Shown in pieces: positions 1 to 7,977 of a stretch of 11,337 nucleotides of DNA. How positions within the stretch are numbered: position 1 is the stretch's first letter; the number at the start of each line of letters is the position of its first letter. The DNA is taken from contig CANMGM010000047.1 in NCBI GenBank assembly GCA_947497195.1, positions 1-11,337 of the forward strand. Reading direction: 5' to 3'. Under the pieces are notes generated by a model. The model was not told where the DNA came from and did not search any database. It saw nothing but the letters and a program-made list of their open reading frames with translations. This DNA comes from Bacteroidota bacterium. Lineage in GTDB: Bacteria > Bacteroidota > Bacteroidia > M30B66. A program made the position numbers and the translations under genes.

Positions 1-1914
1 AGGCAGTTCATTCCATTGCTCACGCGCAGCCCAAAAGCCCTCGGTGCTTCCCTCTACTGCACGCAAAACTCCTCCATAAAAATAACTCAGCGAAAGTAAA
101 TCAAGGTCATCACCAGCACCTTCATAGATTTCGAAATATTCTTTATTAAACTTCTCGCGTAATTCGTATAAACCGAAATAATTTCCATTGATATATACTG
201 AAACAGGTCGCCACTCCATATGCAAATTGTGGGTGGGCGATTTACCCATCATACGCACCTGTGCGGCATCTTTGTATGGCATAACCATCCATTGGTTACT
301 GCCGTTGCGCAGATAAATGCTACTGTATTTATTCCGGTTTGGACGGTCGGGAATTAATTCTTGGTAAACAGGACCTTCACCTAAAATCGAATGGTCGAAA
401 TCGAGACGAAACGAATGCTGTGGATGCGAACGTGACCCTCCGGCACCGCCATCCATGCGCATCGAAGTAGCTTGTGAAAAAAGTAGGGGATGCCCGGGCG
501 TTTCATCGAAATATTGAATGTGTGCCGCCTTCTCCCAATCGGAATTGAAATTGTCGAAAATGCCGCTTGGTCCGTATAAATTTTCGGACGATGTTGTAAC
601 CGAAACGATTGGTGTAGTATGGCTAATCCCGATTAAGTATGTTGCCGATTTGATCTCACTTGGCAAGTAACCGGGTTTGAAGCAGCGTGCTTTCAAAACG
701 GTATTCTGAAAAATAAAAATCGGCGTCCCGTTGTATGAGGGTGAAGTTAAATTGGGATCGCTACCGTCTGTTGTGTAATGAATCGAGGACGGATTGCTAT
801 TGGCATTGAAAATTCCGACATTTTGTGTGCTTGTAAAAACGCCCGAATTGACCGTGAAAACAGGTGGAAGGGCAAATTCAGTGTATTGCTGCTGCCCGTT
901 ATTGCTTGCGGCCGGAGTTGGGGTTTGGAAAAAGCCCACAGTGCTGCTGCCATTTGGCAAAGAACCAATGCTCAAATCAACAGCGGGGACATCAACGTTT
1001 AATTGATGAACCAAGCTCCCTTGCGGATTAAACAGGTAGATAGTTTCGCCACCCGAACTGATGCCGAAATTGGTGTGAAACTGGTATCCGTTAGGACTAA
1101 GGAAAATGCCATCGTTACTGTTAAATGGCACATTGTTCATATGGAAATCGACATACGTGTATTCAACCGGATTGGCATTGACTACATCGAATGCAACCGA
1201 ATTGATTGGGCCTGCTGTTATTCCGGCTGCAATGAGTTCACTCGCCAGAAATACAAACTGATGGCGTGCACTCCAATACCAATTGCCGTATGGTGCGGGA
1301 TAGTCGTTCGGACTATTTTGGAGATTACCTTCTCCGATTTGAATTCCATTGATTTGAACAACCGGGCGTAAATTCGAGATAAATCCGGTGGTAAATCCGC
1401 AAGAAGCATCACTGCCATCGTTGTAGTTTGAGATACTTGCCGGAAAATCCATCTCGGCAAGGCGAAATTCTGAATTTACAGTATAACCTGTATTCTGATA
1501 GGAACATACGTTTAGGCAGAGGCTCGAAACGCCATCCCACGAAAACGATTCACTAAAAACATGCTCATTCCAGCCATTTTGGGGCGTGTAAGCCGGTTGA
1601 TTTAGCACCGGTGTCATAGGTGCAGTTTGAAACCGATCTTTCGTGCTGCAGTAAACAGTTATAAACTCTCCCGCACCAAGCAAATAATGTGGGAAAGTCC
1701 ATTTGGTTGGTTCCGCTGAGTTATCGCTCAAACTGTAATTGAACAAATCGATTTCACTGTTTCCGGCATTGTAAAGTTCAATCCAATCCTCAAATTCTCC
1801 ATCTTCATCGGCCAGTGTTGCGTAGTTTTTGTTACTGCCCTCATTGATAATGATTTGTGCAGAAAGAGTTGATTGAATAAGGATTACAACAGAAAGTAGA
1901 AAGTTGAACTTCAT
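1..1914 (-). CDS. Exported lamin-tail / chitobiase-C-terminal-like / CotH kinase-like protein (3' end beyond window)
   Basis: I translated this frame directly: 638 codons run from the ATG at 1914 to the left edge without a stop, so the C-terminus is missing. Residues 1-19 form a signal peptide (MKFNFLLSVVILIQSTLSA, then Q). Residues about 21-93 are the first half of a lamin-tail domain (INEGS, DGEFEDWIELYN, LSDN, KWTFP). Its second half (HTNFGISSGGETIYLFNPQG ... TPTPAASN) appears only at 280-338, after an insert described separately. Residues about 347-430 resemble the chitobiase/hexosaminidase C-terminal-like domain (IHYTTDGSDPNLTSPSY). From about 433 a CotH kinase-like domain begins (MRMDGGAGGSRSHP, SIYLRNG, SVYINGNYFGLYELREKFN). 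The protein is probably secreted or on the cell surface. CotH of Bacillus is an atypical protein kinase, but activity here is not shown and the later catalytic part lies outside the window. A type IX secretion C-terminal signal could not be checked. The domain calls are firm; the role is unknown. Confidence 0.88.
   Translation of the reverse strand, partial: MKFNFLLSVVILIQSTLSAQIIINEGSNKNYATLADEDGEFEDWIELYNAGNSEIDLFNYSLSDNSAEPTKWTFPHYLLGAGEFITVYCSTKDRFQTAPMTPVLNQPAYTPQNGWNEHVFSESFSWDGVSSLCLNVCSYQNTGYTVNSEFRLAEMDFPASISNYNDGSDASCGFTTGFISNLRPVVQINGIQIGEGNLQNSPNDYPAPYGNWYWSARHQFVFLASELIAAGITAGPINSVAFDVVNANPVEYTYVDFHMNNVPFNSNDGIFLSPNGYQFHTNFGISSGGETIYLFNPQGSLVHQLNVDVPAVDLSIGSLPNGSSTVGFFQTPTPAASNNGQQQYTEFALPPVFTVNSGVFTSTQNVGIFNANSNPSSIHYTTDGSDPNLTSPSYNGTPIFIFQNTVLKARCFKPGYLPSEIKSATYLIGISHTTPIVSVTTSSENLYGPSGIFDNFNSDWEKAAHIQYFDETPGHPLLFSQATSMRMDGGAGGSRSHPQHSFRLDFDHSILGEGPVYQELIPDRPNRNKYSSIYLRNGSNQWMVMPYKDAAQVRMMGKSPTHNLHMEWRPVSVYINGNYFGLYELREKFNKEYFEIYEGAGDDLDLLSLSYFYGGVLRAVEGSTEGFWAAREQWNELP
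1081..1635 (-). other. Insert splitting the lamin-tail domain, with two halves of a Bacteroidota surface module in swapped order
   Basis: This segment codes for residues about 94-278 of the minus-strand exported protein. It contains NGWNEHVFSESFSWDG ... LCLNVC (about 112-137), then IGEGNLQNSPNDYPAPYGNW and a stretch SARHQFVFLASELIAAGITA (about 193-234), followed by a strand pattern ending in DFHMNNV. From memory, Bacteroidota surface proteins carry a module that begins with an IGxG...YP...Q-LY-A-ELxAAG stretch and ends with an F-WDG-SNL-VE-C stretch. Here those two halves are in reverse order. The lamin-tail fold resumes right afterwards at HTNFGISSGGE. The split of the lamin-tail domain is seen directly; reading the insert as a permuted module is inference. 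Confidence 0.6.
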
Positions 1915-1957
1915 TTTTCGCAGGCCGGACAATTGGGGTAAATTCGATAATTCCGTT

Positions 1958-1965
1958 CAAATATA
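1958..1965 (-). promoter_or_regulatory. Promoter -7 box candidate for the lamin-tail/CotH gene
   Basis: The minus strand reads TATATTTG, a full match to the Bacteroidota -7 consensus TAnnTTTG. It lies about 43 bases upstream of the ATG at 1914. I see no clear -33 TTG at the usual distance, so this is a moderate call. Confidence 0.42.
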
Positions 1966-2035
1966 CATGAATTTAACATTGATTTTTCTTAGACCGCCTA
2001 AGTTGAGAGAAAATTCTATTTGTGGATCGATAGTT

Positions 2036-2043
2036 TACCTTTG
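2036..2043 (+). promoter_or_regulatory. Promoter -7 box candidate for the outer-membrane protein gene
   Basis: TACCTTTG matches TAnnTTTG fully. It lies 57 bases before the ATG at 2101 and 90 before the ATG at 2134, and is divergent from the box at 1958-1965. The nearest TTTG upstream (2019-2022) is only 13 bases away, shorter than the usual spacer of about 19, so the -33 element is not convincing. Confidence 0.38.
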
Positions 2044-2133
2044 CGATGGATTATGCATCGATTCAATTGAACTCAATTGATGCTTTTCTAGAATTTTTTG
2101 ATGGTTAATCAACGATGTAAAGCATTAACATGC

Positions 2134-5022
2134 ATGAAGCATAATTTCGTTTTAGTATTTCTGCTTTGTTTTTTTGGAATTAGCAATGCGCAGCAACTTG
2201 TTCGAGGACGCACAAGCAGTTCCTCCGATAATCAGCCAATAGCTGGATGTGTTGTACAATTGCTTAAGACCGATTCTACCTTGGTGAAGGCTACAAGTTC
2301 CAATGCGGAAGGATTTTTTCAATTGGAAGAAATTGCAGATGGAAATTACCTTATTAAAGTGAGTATTTTGGGTTTTACACCGCAGTGGAAAGCTATCGTT
2401 GTAGCCGGCGAACCGGTTCGTGCCGGAATGTTTAGGCTGGAACCTGCTTCTAAAGAATTAGCAACACAAGAGGTTGAAGCAGCTCAGGTTCGAACCGAGC
2501 AAAAAGGCGATACCACGCAATTCAATGCAGGAGCATTCAAAACAAATCCCGACGCAACACTCGAAGATCTGGTAAAGAAAATGCCCGGCATGGTGGTCGA
2601 GAATGGTCAGGTAAAAGTAGGAGGGGAGCAGGTGCAGAAAATTACCATCGACGGCAAAGAGTTTTTTGGCGACGATGCATCGATGGCCTTGCGCAATTTG
2701 CCGGCCGAAGTGGTCGATAAAATTCAGGTGTTCGACCGCCTTAGTGACCAGGCGCAGTTTACCGGATTCGACGATGGCAATGCGCGAAAAGGAATGAATG
2801 TAATTACGCGGGGAGGGATGAAAAATGCTGAGTTCGGGAAGTTTTTTGGCGGATACGGAACCGATGACCGGTACAATGCCGGATTGAATTACAACAAATT
2901 TAAAGGGAACCGAAAATTTACGGTGCTGGGGCAAAGCAACAATATAAATGTGCAGAATTTTTCATCGCAAGATCTGGTTGGTCTAACCGGTGGCGGTGGC
3001 GGCGGAATGGGTGGAATGGGTGGTGGCCGCGGCGGTGCAGGTGGCGGTGGAATGATGCGCATGATGGGCATGGTTCCGGGTGCTTCCGATCCGTCGAATT
3101 TTATGGTTGGTCAAAGCGCGGGTATCAATACAACCCATTCCATAGGTGTGAATCTCGCCGATTCGCTTGGTCCGCGCTGGAAAGCCAACGGAAGTTACTT
3201 CTTCAACAATAGCTACAATACAACAGAGCGAACCATCAATCGTCAGTTTTTTAGCCAAGATGCCGGCTCAAGGCTCTATGATGAAACATCCGATTCCTGG
3301 ACAAACAACCTCAATCATCGCTTGAATTTACGCTTGGAATATACCATCGATACCAGCAATTCCTTTATCTACACACCACGTTTTTCGTGGCAAGGCAATC
3401 AGAATGGCTCTCAGTTAATCGGCGAAACAAGTACCTCAAACGACAGTGTATTGGGCAAAACCGAGACCTCGAATTCGGCTCGAAATCTACCGTATACGTT
3501 CAACAATAATCTGCTCTACCGTCATAAATTCAAAAAAGCAGGCCGCACCGTTTCATTGACGCTCAATGCCGATGTTTCTGAGCGTAGCGGCTTGACGGAC
3601 TTAACGACCCAAAACGAATTTTTTAACGTAAATACCGATAGCTTGAAGCGATTCGCACAGGAAGCCAATCAATACACCAACACGCAAAGTTACTCGGCCA
3701 ATTTGATGTACACCGAACCTGTTGGTAAGGCCTTGCAAGTGTTTTTGAATTATGCTCCATCGGTATCTGTTAACGCATCCGACAAACAAACCTACCGCAG
3801 CGATACGATGGATGGTACGTTTACGGTATTTGATCCAATTTTAAGCAGCACCTTCGAAACGATTCAAACCACGCAGCGGGGTGGGGCAGGGCTTCGCTTG
3901 CGTAGTCCGCGATTAATGGCAGTGTTGAATGCAAATGTGCAGCACTTTACGCTGCAAAACGAATCATTCTTTCCAGAGATTTCGCCTATTTCGCGCCAGT
4001 ACCTCAATGTGCTGCCATTTGTGATGCTGAACTACAAGTTTAGCTCATCAACCAATATCAGACTGTTTTACCGCAGCAACACAAATGCTCCAACGGTTAG
4101 TCAATTGCAGGAAGTGCCCGATAACAGCAATCCGCTGCAGATTAGTACCGGTAATGCAGGGCTCAACCAAGAGTTTGCCCAAACTGTAACGATGCGTTTC
4201 GGAACAGCCGGTAAATCGAGTGGTCGTTCTTTGTTTTTCAACGGTAGTGCTGGTTTGACAAATAATTACATTGGTAATTCGGTTTTACTTCCGGCAAATG
4301 ATACCATCGTCTACAATGGAATTGTGCTCCGTCGCGGTGTGCAGCTGAGTCGTCCGGTAAATCTGAACGGATACAAGAATTTACGCAGCTTACTTACGTT
4401 TAGCACACCGGTTAAGTGGATTAAAAGTACCTTGAATTTGCAGGCCGGAGTGAATTACACCTTAACACCCGGATTGGTGAATGGCTTCGAAAACAAAACC
4501 GAATCAACAGGCTATACCGCCGGCGTTGTAGTGGCCAGCAATATCAGCGAAAAAATCGATTTTACCTTGATTTACAACGGAGCTTGGAACGAGGTTCGGA
4601 ATACACTTCAGCCACAAGCCAATAGTCGTTATCAGATTTATTCGGGAGGCGCACGCATTAACTGGATGCCTTTTCCATGGCTGGTGCTGAACACCGATGC
4701 GATGTTGAATCAATACACCGGACTTGGTGAAGGCTTCGATCAGCAGTTTGTGTTGTGGAATGCTTATATCGGCTATAAATTCATGGAGAAAAAAGCAGCT
4801 GAACTTAAGATTTCGGTATTCGACTTATTGAATCAAAACAACAGCGTCAGCAGAACAGTAACCGAAACGTACATTGAAGACAATGTGACGCGCGTGTTGA
4901 ACCGTTATTTTATGCTCACGTTTACATATACGCTGCGTAAATTCAAGTCGGGTGGTAGGCCTGAAGGTGGCGGAGAAAAGGAAGGCAATCGACCCGAAAA
5001 ACAAAATCGCCAGGAGCGTTAA
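2134..5022 (+). CDS. Outer-membrane beta-barrel protein with carboxypeptidase-regulatory-like and plug-like domains
   Basis: This is a large outer-membrane protein of the TonB-receptor-like beta-barrel type (outer membrane beta-barrel family, OMP_b-brl_3 type). Starting at the ATG at 2134 gives a textbook signal peptide, MKHNFVLVFLLCFFGISNA, cleaved before QQ. The frame is also open from the ATG at 2101 and a TTG at 2098, which add 11-12 residues; no Shine-Dalgarno decides between them. The mature protein opens with a carboxypeptidase-regulatory-like Ig fold (about 2190-2440: GRTSS..., PIAGCVVQLL, GFFQLEEIADGNYLIKVSILG). A plug-like domain follows (about 2490-2800: LEDLVKKMPGM, ITIDGKEFFGDD, LPAEVVDKIQV), then about 2100 bases of barrel strands. 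A Gly/Met-rich segment sits at 2989-3074. The last strand (RYFMLTFTYTLRKF) is followed by a charged tail rich in Gly, Glu, Arg and Pro. I see no TonB box and no SusD partner next to it, so the substrate is unknown and active transport is not assured. Confidence 0.9.
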   Translation: MKHNFVLVFLLCFFGISNAQQLVRGRTSSSSDNQPIAGCVVQLLKTDSTLVKATSSNAEGFFQLEEIADGNYLIKVSILGFTPQWKAIVVAGEPVRAGMFRLEPASKELATQEVEAAQVRTEQKGDTTQFNAGAFKTNPDATLEDLVKKMPGMVVENGQVKVGGEQVQKITIDGKEFFGDDASMALRNLPAEVVDKIQVFDRLSDQAQFTGFDDGNARKGMNVITRGGMKNAEFGKFFGGYGTDDRYNAGLNYNKFKGNRKFTVLGQSNNINVQNFSSQDLVGLTGGGGGGMGGMGGGRGGAGGGGMMRMMGMVPGASDPSNFMVGQSAGINTTHSIGVNLADSLGPRWKANGSYFFNNSYNTTERTINRQFFSQDAGSRLYDETSDSWTNNLNHRLNLRLEYTIDTSNSFIYTPRFSWQGNQNGSQLIGETSTSNDSVLGKTETSNSARNLPYTFNNNLLYRHKFKKAGRTVSLTLNADVSERSGLTDLTTQNEFFNVNTDSLKRFAQEANQYTNTQSYSANLMYTEPVGKALQVFLNYAPSVSVNASDKQTYRSDTMDGTFTVFDPILSSTFETIQTTQRGGAGLRLRSPRLMAVLNANVQHFTLQNESFFPEISPISRQYLNVLPFVMLNYKFSSSTNIRLFYRSNTNAPTVSQLQEVPDNSNPLQISTGNAGLNQEFAQTVTMRFGTAGKSSGRSLFFNGSAGLTNNYIGNSVLLPANDTIVYNGIVLRRGVQLSRPVNLNGYKNLRSLLTFSTPVKWIKSTLNLQAGVNYTLTPGLVNGFENKTESTGYTAGVVVASNISEKIDFTLIYNGAWNEVRNTLQPQANSRYQIYSGGARINWMPFPWLVLNTDAMLNQYTGLGEGFDQQFVLWNAYIGYKFMEKKAAELKISVFDLLNQNNSVSRTVTETYIEDNVTRVLNRYFMLTFTYTLRKFKSGGRPEGGGEKEGNRPEKQNRQER
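2989..3074 (+). other. Gly/Met-rich low-complexity coding segment inside the beta-barrel protein
   Basis: The DNA is a run of GGT/GGC/GGA codons mixed with ATG. It encodes GGGGGGMGGMGGGRGGAG followed by GGGGMMRMMGM. It falls early in the barrel region, between predicted strands, so it is probably a flexible loop. Similar Gly-rich loops occur in this family as I recall. The density of Met, with five in the last nine residues, is the odd part. Confidence 0.8.
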
Positions 5023-5102
5023 TTATTTTTAGCGATTGGTATTGAGTGCGTTTATGCTAAATTCGGATTAAAAGTTAGAATTAAGTTCGCTCGTTTTGTT
5101 TT

Positions 5103-6617
5103 TTAATTTGGACTTTCTTGCCCAAAAAACGCATCGTTAAAATTTACCAGAAAAACACGCTCTGTTGCCCGCGTAATAGCTGTATACAGCCAACGTAGGT
5201 AGTTTCGGTCGATGGTTTCTTCGGTAATATAGCCTTGATCAACAAACACGCATTTCCACTGCCCACCTTGCGCTTTGTGGCAGGTTACCGCATAGGCAAA
5301 TTTGATCTGTAAGGCATTCATCAACGGGTCCTGCTTTACTTTTTTGAGGCGCTCGGCTTTTAAATGATAATCGGCATAATCTGCTTCAATGAGTCCGGCC
5401 AGTTCCTTGTACTGACTATAATTCATGCTAGCCTGCTCCGAATCGAGCACGTTCAGAATTAATGTTACATCGAGTTCGGGCGTGTCGGCATAATCGGTAA
5501 AGCGCAGAACGGCATCGATAAAGCGATAATTTCCGCGTTCCTGTGTTTTCCCAAGACGCACAACCTCTGCCGTGTCGCCGTTTGCTATAAATTCCTGCGG
5601 CACATCGTCGGGCATCCAATAGTAATTGTTTCGAACCACCATCAGCAAATCGCCCACGGCAATCTCGTTCTCCTGCCAGTGTATCCGAACGCGGATCTGC
5701 CGGTTGTACAAGCCTGCCGACTTATTACTTCGGGTAATCACCAACACATCTTCCTTTCCGTATCGATCGTATGCCCATTGCAACTCATCTGCGAGTTCCA
5801 TTCCACCAATGCGCTTCACATCTTTAAATTGTGCGGTTTCGAGCTTGGGCCAAGTATGCACATTGGCATTCAGCTGATCACGAATCTGTGTAGCGTTCCA
5901 CAAAATGCCCGAATCGGCAGCCTGCCGAACCACTTCTGTTAGATGCACCTCGGTAACACTGGCAAAATATTTTGTTTCGAGCACTTTCTTGCTCAACGCC
6001 GGACTATCATCCAATCCTACAGGAGGAAGCTGTGCATCATCGCCAATCAGCATCAGTCTGCATTGTTCGCCCGATGCCACATATTCGAGTAAATCAGAAA
6101 GTAAATCGTGTTCTGTAGCATCGTTCTCCGCACCAATCATCGAGGCCTCATCAACTATAAATAAGGTATTCCGGTGCAGATTGCGTTGCAAACTAAACTG
6201 CATACCGAATTCGGATCCCTGTGTAAAGTATATGCGTTTGTGGATGGTGTAGGCGGTTTGGCCGGAGTATGCCGACATTACCTTGGCCGCCCTTCCGGTT
6301 GGAGCAAGCAGTACGGTTTTTAGTTTTGTTTTCGGGAAACTGGCGGTTAATGCCCTTACGACGGTGGTTTTGCCCGTTCCGGCGTATCCGCGCACTAGAA
6401 AGATTTCGCGCTCGCCGGTTTTAATAAGATACTCGGTAAGGCGCTCAAACAGGGTGCTTTGTCCCGATGTTGGCGCATGCCCGAGGTTGCCGTGCAGCAG
6501 CTCTATAAATTCGCGCTTTGTCAATCCGTGTTTTTGGGTTAAACTTGCTGCGAATATAGCGCTGAATGACCGAGCCCAATCCTTTTCTGGTGTATTCTCT
6601 TTCCGGTTACGAATCAA
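5103..6617 (-). CDS. RecD-like superfamily 1 DNA helicase (AAA_30 / UvrD_C_2 type)
   Basis: This is an ATP-dependent DNA helicase of the RecD/Pif1-like group, 504 residues if it starts at the ATG at 6617. Visible motifs are Walker A GYAGTGKTT (77-85), motif Ia APTGRAAK (105-112), Walker B FIVDEASM (153-160), motif III LIGDDAQLPPVG (190-201) and an arginine at 221 (EVVRQA). At the C-terminus are VTCHKAQGGQW (444-454) and RWLYTAITRATERVFLVNF (475-493), typical of the UvrD-like 2A domain. It lacks the RecBCD partner genes nearby, so it is a stand-alone RecD-like protein, probably in DNA repair or replication. The start is uncertain. The conserved part begins around residue 34 (REFIELL), the first 33 residues look poorly conserved in character, and the 6617 start overlaps the divergent gene by 52 bases. 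A TTG at 6524 is an alternative. Confidence 0.93.
   Translation of the reverse strand: MIRNRKENTPEKDWARSFSAIFAASLTQKHGLTKREFIELLHGNLGHAPTSGQSTLFERLTEYLIKTGEREIFLVRGYAGTGKTTVVRALTASFPKTKLKTVLLAPTGRAAKVMSAYSGQTAYTIHKRIYFTQGSEFGMQFSLQRNLHRNTLFIVDEASMIGAENDATEHDLLSDLLEYVASGEQCRLMLIGDDAQLPPVGLDDSPALSKKVLETKYFASVTEVHLTEVVRQAADSGILWNATQIRDQLNANVHTWPKLETAQFKDVKRIGGMELADELQWAYDRYGKEDVLVITRSNKSAGLYNRQIRVRIHWQENEIAVGDLLMVVRNNYYWMPDDVPQEFIANGDTAEVVRLGKTQERGNYRFIDAVLRFTDYADTPELDVTLILNVLDSEQASMNYSQYKELAGLIEADYADYHLKAERLKKVKQDPLMNALQIKFAYAVTCHKAQGGQWKCVFVDQGYITEETIDRNYLRWLYTAITRATERVFLVNFNDAFFGQESPN
6517..6547 (+). promoter_or_regulatory. Promoter candidate for the DUF3822-rsmD-coaD operon
   Basis: TTTG at 6517-6520 and TAAACTTG at 6540-6547 are separated by 19 bases. 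This is the usual Bacteroidota spacing for a TTTG -33 and a TAnnTTTG -7 box, with one mismatch in the -7. The expected transcript start is about 10-15 bases before the ATG at 6566. The site lies inside, or directly at, the 5' coding end of the opposite-strand helicase gene. Confidence 0.45.
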
Positions 6618-7429
6618 CTGCCTACCGCAAATGTATGCTGCGGGTTTTGGTGTCGGATAGCGAGTTGCATGCTGCAGTTTTCGATCCGCTGGGCAATTGC
6701 TTTCCGCGCGTCGAGCGTTTTAGCCTGCAGGCTGGGTATTCGGGTCTTAAAAATTGGCAGTTAGCAGCACGAATCATCCAGTATGCGGCACTGTTTCGCC
6801 AGCCCTTCGAGCAGGTGGAGTGGATTTGGAATCTTCAACCGTACACGCTGGTTCCGGATCTTTTTTACAGCGATGAGAACAAATCGGAATTTGCCCGCTT
6901 TATATCTGCTTCGCCCAACGATTTGGTGATTCAAACTCAGCCGGCTTGTCTGGGAAGCATTCAGGTTGTGTATGGATTCCCGAAAGAGTGGAAAGCTGTT
7001 TTAGAGGAATGTGCATTGAAGCCTCAACTTGAGACACATTACACGCATTGGCTGCTTTTTTATGCCGAAATGCACCTCCGGCAAAACAATGGTGTTATGG
7101 TGCATTTTCACGATGCATCTATCGATATTGTCGTTTACCGCAATCGCGAACTGCAAATGCTCAATACATTCAAGTATCAGACAGCCGATGAATGTTTGTA
7201 TTTCATCTTGCTGACTTCTGAGCAATATCATTTTGACCGAGCTACAGAAACATTGCATCTCTGTGGCGAAATCGATTCGGGTTCGGCCTTGTTTCAAACT
7301 ATTGCGAAGTATTTTGCAGATGTACTTTTCCTCAACCGCACTAGCGAACCTGCAACCGGAGAGCCGCAAGGCGAAGCGCCCAATATGGCGCTGCATTACC
7401 ACATGAATCTGTTGCATCCTGCCTTATGA
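6566..7429 (+). CDS. DUF3822 family protein
   Basis: The protein has 287 residues and no signal peptide or membrane segment, so it is probably cytoplasmic. I recognise the DUF3822 pattern: an N-terminal strand pair (MLRVLVSDSELHAAVFDPLG, 24-43), LVPDLFY at 95-101, the segment DASIDIVVYRNRELQMLN (183-200) followed by TFKY and a helix CLYFILL, and LCGEID at 232-237. The family has no established function that I know of. The gene overlaps rsmD by ATGA (7426-7429), so it should be translated with rsmD and coaD. The start at 6566 fits the distance to the first conserved strand. The next Met in frame (6632) would cut into it. Confidence 0.82.
   Translation: MTEPNPFLVYSLSGYESTAYRKCMLRVLVSDSELHAAVFDPLGNCFPRVERFSLQAGYSGLKNWQLAARIIQYAALFRQPFEQVEWIWNLQPYTLVPDLFYSDENKSEFARFISASPNDLVIQTQPACLGSIQVVYGFPKEWKAVLEECALKPQLETHYTHWLLFYAEMHLRQNNGVMVHFHDASIDIVVYRNRELQMLNTFKYQTADECLYFILLTSEQYHFDRATETLHLCGEIDSGSALFQTIAKYFADVLFLNRTSEPATGEPQGEAPNMALHYHMNLLHPAL
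6628..6635 (-). promoter_or_regulatory. Promoter -7 box candidate for the helicase gene, inside the DUF3822 coding region
   Basis: The minus strand reads TACATTTG, a full match to TAnnTTTG. It would start a transcript about 5 bases before the ATG at 6617, giving an almost leaderless mRNA, or a leader of about 100 bases if translation starts at 6524. No good -33 element is visible. Confidence 0.33.
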
Positions 7430-7977
7430 GAATTATCAGCGGACAATTTCGCGGGCGACGCATCCAGGCTCCGACAAATTTGCCGGTACGCCCTACCACC
7501 GACATGGCCAAGGAAGGTTTGTTCAATTACATCGGAGCGCGACTGGAGATACAAGGTATTCATGCACTCGATTTATTCTGCGGCACAGGTAATATTAGCT
7601 ACGAACTTATCTCGCGCGGTGCAGCATCCATAACAGCGGTCGACAAACATCCGGCTTGCTGCAAATTTGTTTCTACCTACGCCAATCAACTTAAGCCCGG
7701 CATTGTTAAAGTTTACAATACCGACAGTTTGGTTGCCATCGAACGAAGCCGCGAACAATTCGAGTTGATAATTGCCGATCCTCCTTACGATTATACACGT
7801 TATGCCGATCTGGTGCAGGGCGTTTTAACAGGCAATCTTTTGCATCCCGATGGCTTGTTCGTAGTGGAGCACGCCAGTAATATCGACTTTACGCTCATTC
7901 CCGGCTACATCGAAACACGGCATTACGGCAAGGTTCATTTTTCGTTTTTTCACTCAATTCATACCAATCAAGCATGA
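7426..7977 (+). CDS. rsmD: 16S rRNA (guanine(966)-N(2))-methyltransferase RsmD
   Basis: The enzyme uses S-adenosylmethionine to methylate N2 of G966 (E. coli numbering) in 16S rRNA during 30S assembly. At 183 residues it has the family's usual length. It opens with the typical MRIISGQFRGRRI, followed by RPTTDMAKEGLFNYI (22-36). The SAM-binding motif I is LDLFCGTGNISYE (48-60), with an acidic motif II at AVDKH (71-75). The catalytic NPPY-type motif is DPPY (118-121). Its start overlaps the stop of the DUF3822 gene (ATGA) and its stop overlaps the coaD start in the same way, which implies coupled translation of the three genes. Confidence 0.95.
   Translation: MRIISGQFRGRRIQAPTNLPVRPTTDMAKEGLFNYIGARLEIQGIHALDLFCGTGNISYELISRGAASITAVDKHPACCKFVSTYANQLKPGIVKVYNTDSLVAIERSREQFELIIADPPYDYTRYADLVQGVLTGNLLHPDGLFVVEHASNIDFTLIPGYIETRHYGKVHFSFFHSIHTNQA

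Noticed and set aside
747..1460. Several open frames of 70-122 codons on both strands in this stretch
   Set aside because: They lie within the continuous 638-codon minus-strand reading frame of the lamin-tail/CotH gene and their products look like nothing known.
2098..2100. TTG as the start of the outer-membrane protein
   Set aside because: It adjoins an ATG at 2101, and the ATG at 2134 gives a far better signal peptide.
2989..3060. Repeat array or CRISPR-like pattern of GGTGGC units
   Set aside because: The units are irregular, have no spacers and are in frame within a long protein.
2889..3258. Minus-strand open frames opposite the Gly-rich segment, giving Pro-rich and His/Thr/Ala-rich products
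   Set aside because: The composition is just the complement of the repeated glycine codons of the barrel gene; there is no independent gene signal.
5004..5037. Possible terminator hairpin AATCGC...GCGATT between the convergent genes
   Set aside because: The stem is only 6 bp with a loop of over 20 bases and no T-run after it; the 80-base gap 5023-5102 shows no convincing terminator.
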